A stretch of 64,000 bases of DNA, taken from NCBI GenBank assembly GCA_023402275.1, contig JAEXCH010000010.1:1-64000 (forward strand), in the 5' to 3' direction. This document shows positions 63,265-64,000 of the stretch, piece after piece. How positions within the stretch are numbered: the stretch's first letter is position 1; every line of letters begins with the position of its first letter. The notes under the pieces are model-generated. The model had not been told where the DNA came from and made no database searches. It worked only from the letters and a program-made list of their open reading frames with translations. Origin of the DNA: Methanobacteriota archaeon. Lineage in GTDB: Archaea > Thermoplasmatota > Thermoplasmata > Methanomassiliicoccales > Methanomethylophilaceae. The position numbers and the translations under genes are program-made.

Positions 63265-64000
63265 TCACTTTTTTATGGGCCACATGCCCTTCAGTCTGGC
63301 GCCTTCTCTCTCGGGGTCCATTGTGGAAACTTCCAATCCGGGAACTATCATCCTCACGACAGGTACCTCGGTCTCATCTCTTGTTAGATCGACTGCGATG
63401 ACCATGTCGAACCCTGCTTTGACCAATCTGTCCAGAACTACTTCTATGTCATCAAGTACGTAAGGGGTCGAGAGGTCAGGCATGTCCTTCAGATGTATCT
63501 TGTTCTGAAGTTCTGAGTACCATGCGCGGTTGACGGATTTGATCTTATCATATCCCATGTCATTGGCTATCCTCAGTAATCTTGCATTGCCTTTGACTCC
63601 ATGTTTGTGGGTGGTCCTGCTTTGAGCCACTTCGGTGATGGCCCTTATGCATGCTATCTCGGGATTGAGATGGGTACCAACTCCTATCGTCAAGAGTTCC
63701 GGGTCCTTTGTGACAGTATCGTCGGCTGCCGCCCCGATGGTCGGGACCCCTATGTCATGCGTCAGATCCTTCAGGTATATGTCCACACCCTGTTCTTTGA
63801 ACAATTTGAGAAGTCTGCCAGGTGTCGATTCCTCATCCACAATTACATCCGCGAAAGCTCTTCCCCTATCCTCCATGAGGGACCAGGCATCCCTCTCTAT
63901 CAACTCGAAAAGCGCATGGAGTATCGCTTCTTCCATAGTGTTTCCGGATGCTATTCCGTTGGTATGATATCTGAAAAGCTGAAGATCGTCCTCAGGGAAA
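63265..64000 (-). CDS. YcaO-family protein, likely McrA-glycine thioamidation enzyme (partial)
   Basis: The YcaO domain continues beyond the window end: the frame is open through 64000, reading FPEDDLQLFRYHTNGIASGN before EEAILHALFELIERDAW. The ATP-binding EExILHALFELIERDA glutamates and a C-terminal PxxPx-free tail (VSTMDPEREGARLKGMWPIKK) are seen. In methanogens YcaO with TfuA forms the thioglycine of McrA, and its position next to mcrA fits that role. The N-terminus and any TfuA lie outside the window. Confidence 0.85.
   Translation of the reverse strand, partial: FPEDDLQLFRYHTNGIASGNTMEEAILHALFELIERDAWSLMEDRGRAFADVIVDEESTPGRLLKLFKEQGVDIYLKDLTHDIGVPTIGAAADDTVTKDPELLTIGVGTHLNPEIACIRAITEVAQSRTTHKHGVKGNARLLRIANDMGYDKIKSVNRAWYSELQNKIHLKDMPDLSTPYVLDDIEVVLDRLVKAGFDMVIAVDLTRDETEVPVVRMIVPGLEVSTMDPEREGARLKGMWPIKK

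Overview
This window is chromosomal DNA of a methanogenic archaeon, most probably a member of the Methanomassiliicoccales (class Thermoplasmata), the H2-dependent methylotrophic methanogens. The support is an mcrB-mcrD-mcrG-mcrA operon with no mcrC between D and G, a methylcobamide:CoM methyltransferase close upstream, a YcaO homologue beside mcr, Mmp4/MtxX, an unlinked 23S rRNA gene with no 5S behind it, DP2 of DNA polymerase D, archaeal SepF, and InlB-repeat surface proteins typical of host- or biofilm-associated members. Every intact gene whose stop I read ends in TAA or TGA and none in TAG, as expected in a lineage that can read TAG as pyrrolysine. Genus cannot be decided from the sequence.

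Layout. 1-415: 3' end of the 23S rRNA, then a very AT-rich spacer. 709-8226: a 2505-residue surface protein. 8354-11491: MBL-fold hydrolase, Sua5 and two tandem methionine aminopeptidases. 11531-14318: tRNA-Leu(CAA) followed by an A+T-rich insert with a helicase-nuclease fusion and a translationally coupled DEDDh exonuclease. 14431-16952: rps13-rps4-rps11-rpoD with a structured leader and a terminator. 16963-25474 (minus): polC (DP2), a Nog1-type GTPase and a 1353-residue pilin-like surface protein. 25620-28624: membrane-lipid operon tes-ferredoxin-ggr, facing mevalonate kinase, a hypothetical gene and an aminotransferase on the minus strand. 31291-33482: two adjacent related insertion sequences, one frameshifted and one decayed, followed by a small membrane protein and a YfbR-like HD phosphohydrolase.

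35114-38073 (minus): serS, a YhbY-type RNA-binding protein, RNase P subunit Rnp4 and a hypothetical gene. 38236-42288: rpl10e, dph2, mmp4 and queD-queC-queE (preQ0 for archaeosine). 42280-45278: NifX-like and Mrp proteins, a VOC protein, an iron-sulfur flavoprotein and a Cys-containing hypothetical protein. 45399-47557: PUA protein, SepF and an HD phosphohydrolase. 47547-49114 (minus): tRNA-His followed by rtcB. 49241-51976: a second surface protein. 51993-56467: housekeeping genes (membrane protein, msrA, argF, DHH exonuclease, metallophosphoesterase). 56565-63247: the methanogenesis region, with a corrinoid:CoM methyltransferase, a DUF169 protein and the mcr operon behind two TATA boxes and a cluster of TTTTCGC-type sites, closed by a strong terminator. 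63265-64000: a YcaO homologue that runs off the end of the window.

The genes group into methyl-CoM formation and reduction with McrA modification (56.5-64 kb), ether-lipid maturation (25.6-29.6 kb), translation and tRNA/RNA modification (Sua5, MetAP, ribosomal proteins, QueCDE, Dph2, SerS, Rnp4, RtcB) and cell-surface display. The least understood parts are the helicase-nuclease/exonuclease pair next to tRNA-Leu, the HD-phosphohydrolase pair next to the insertion sequences, and the control region in front of mcr.
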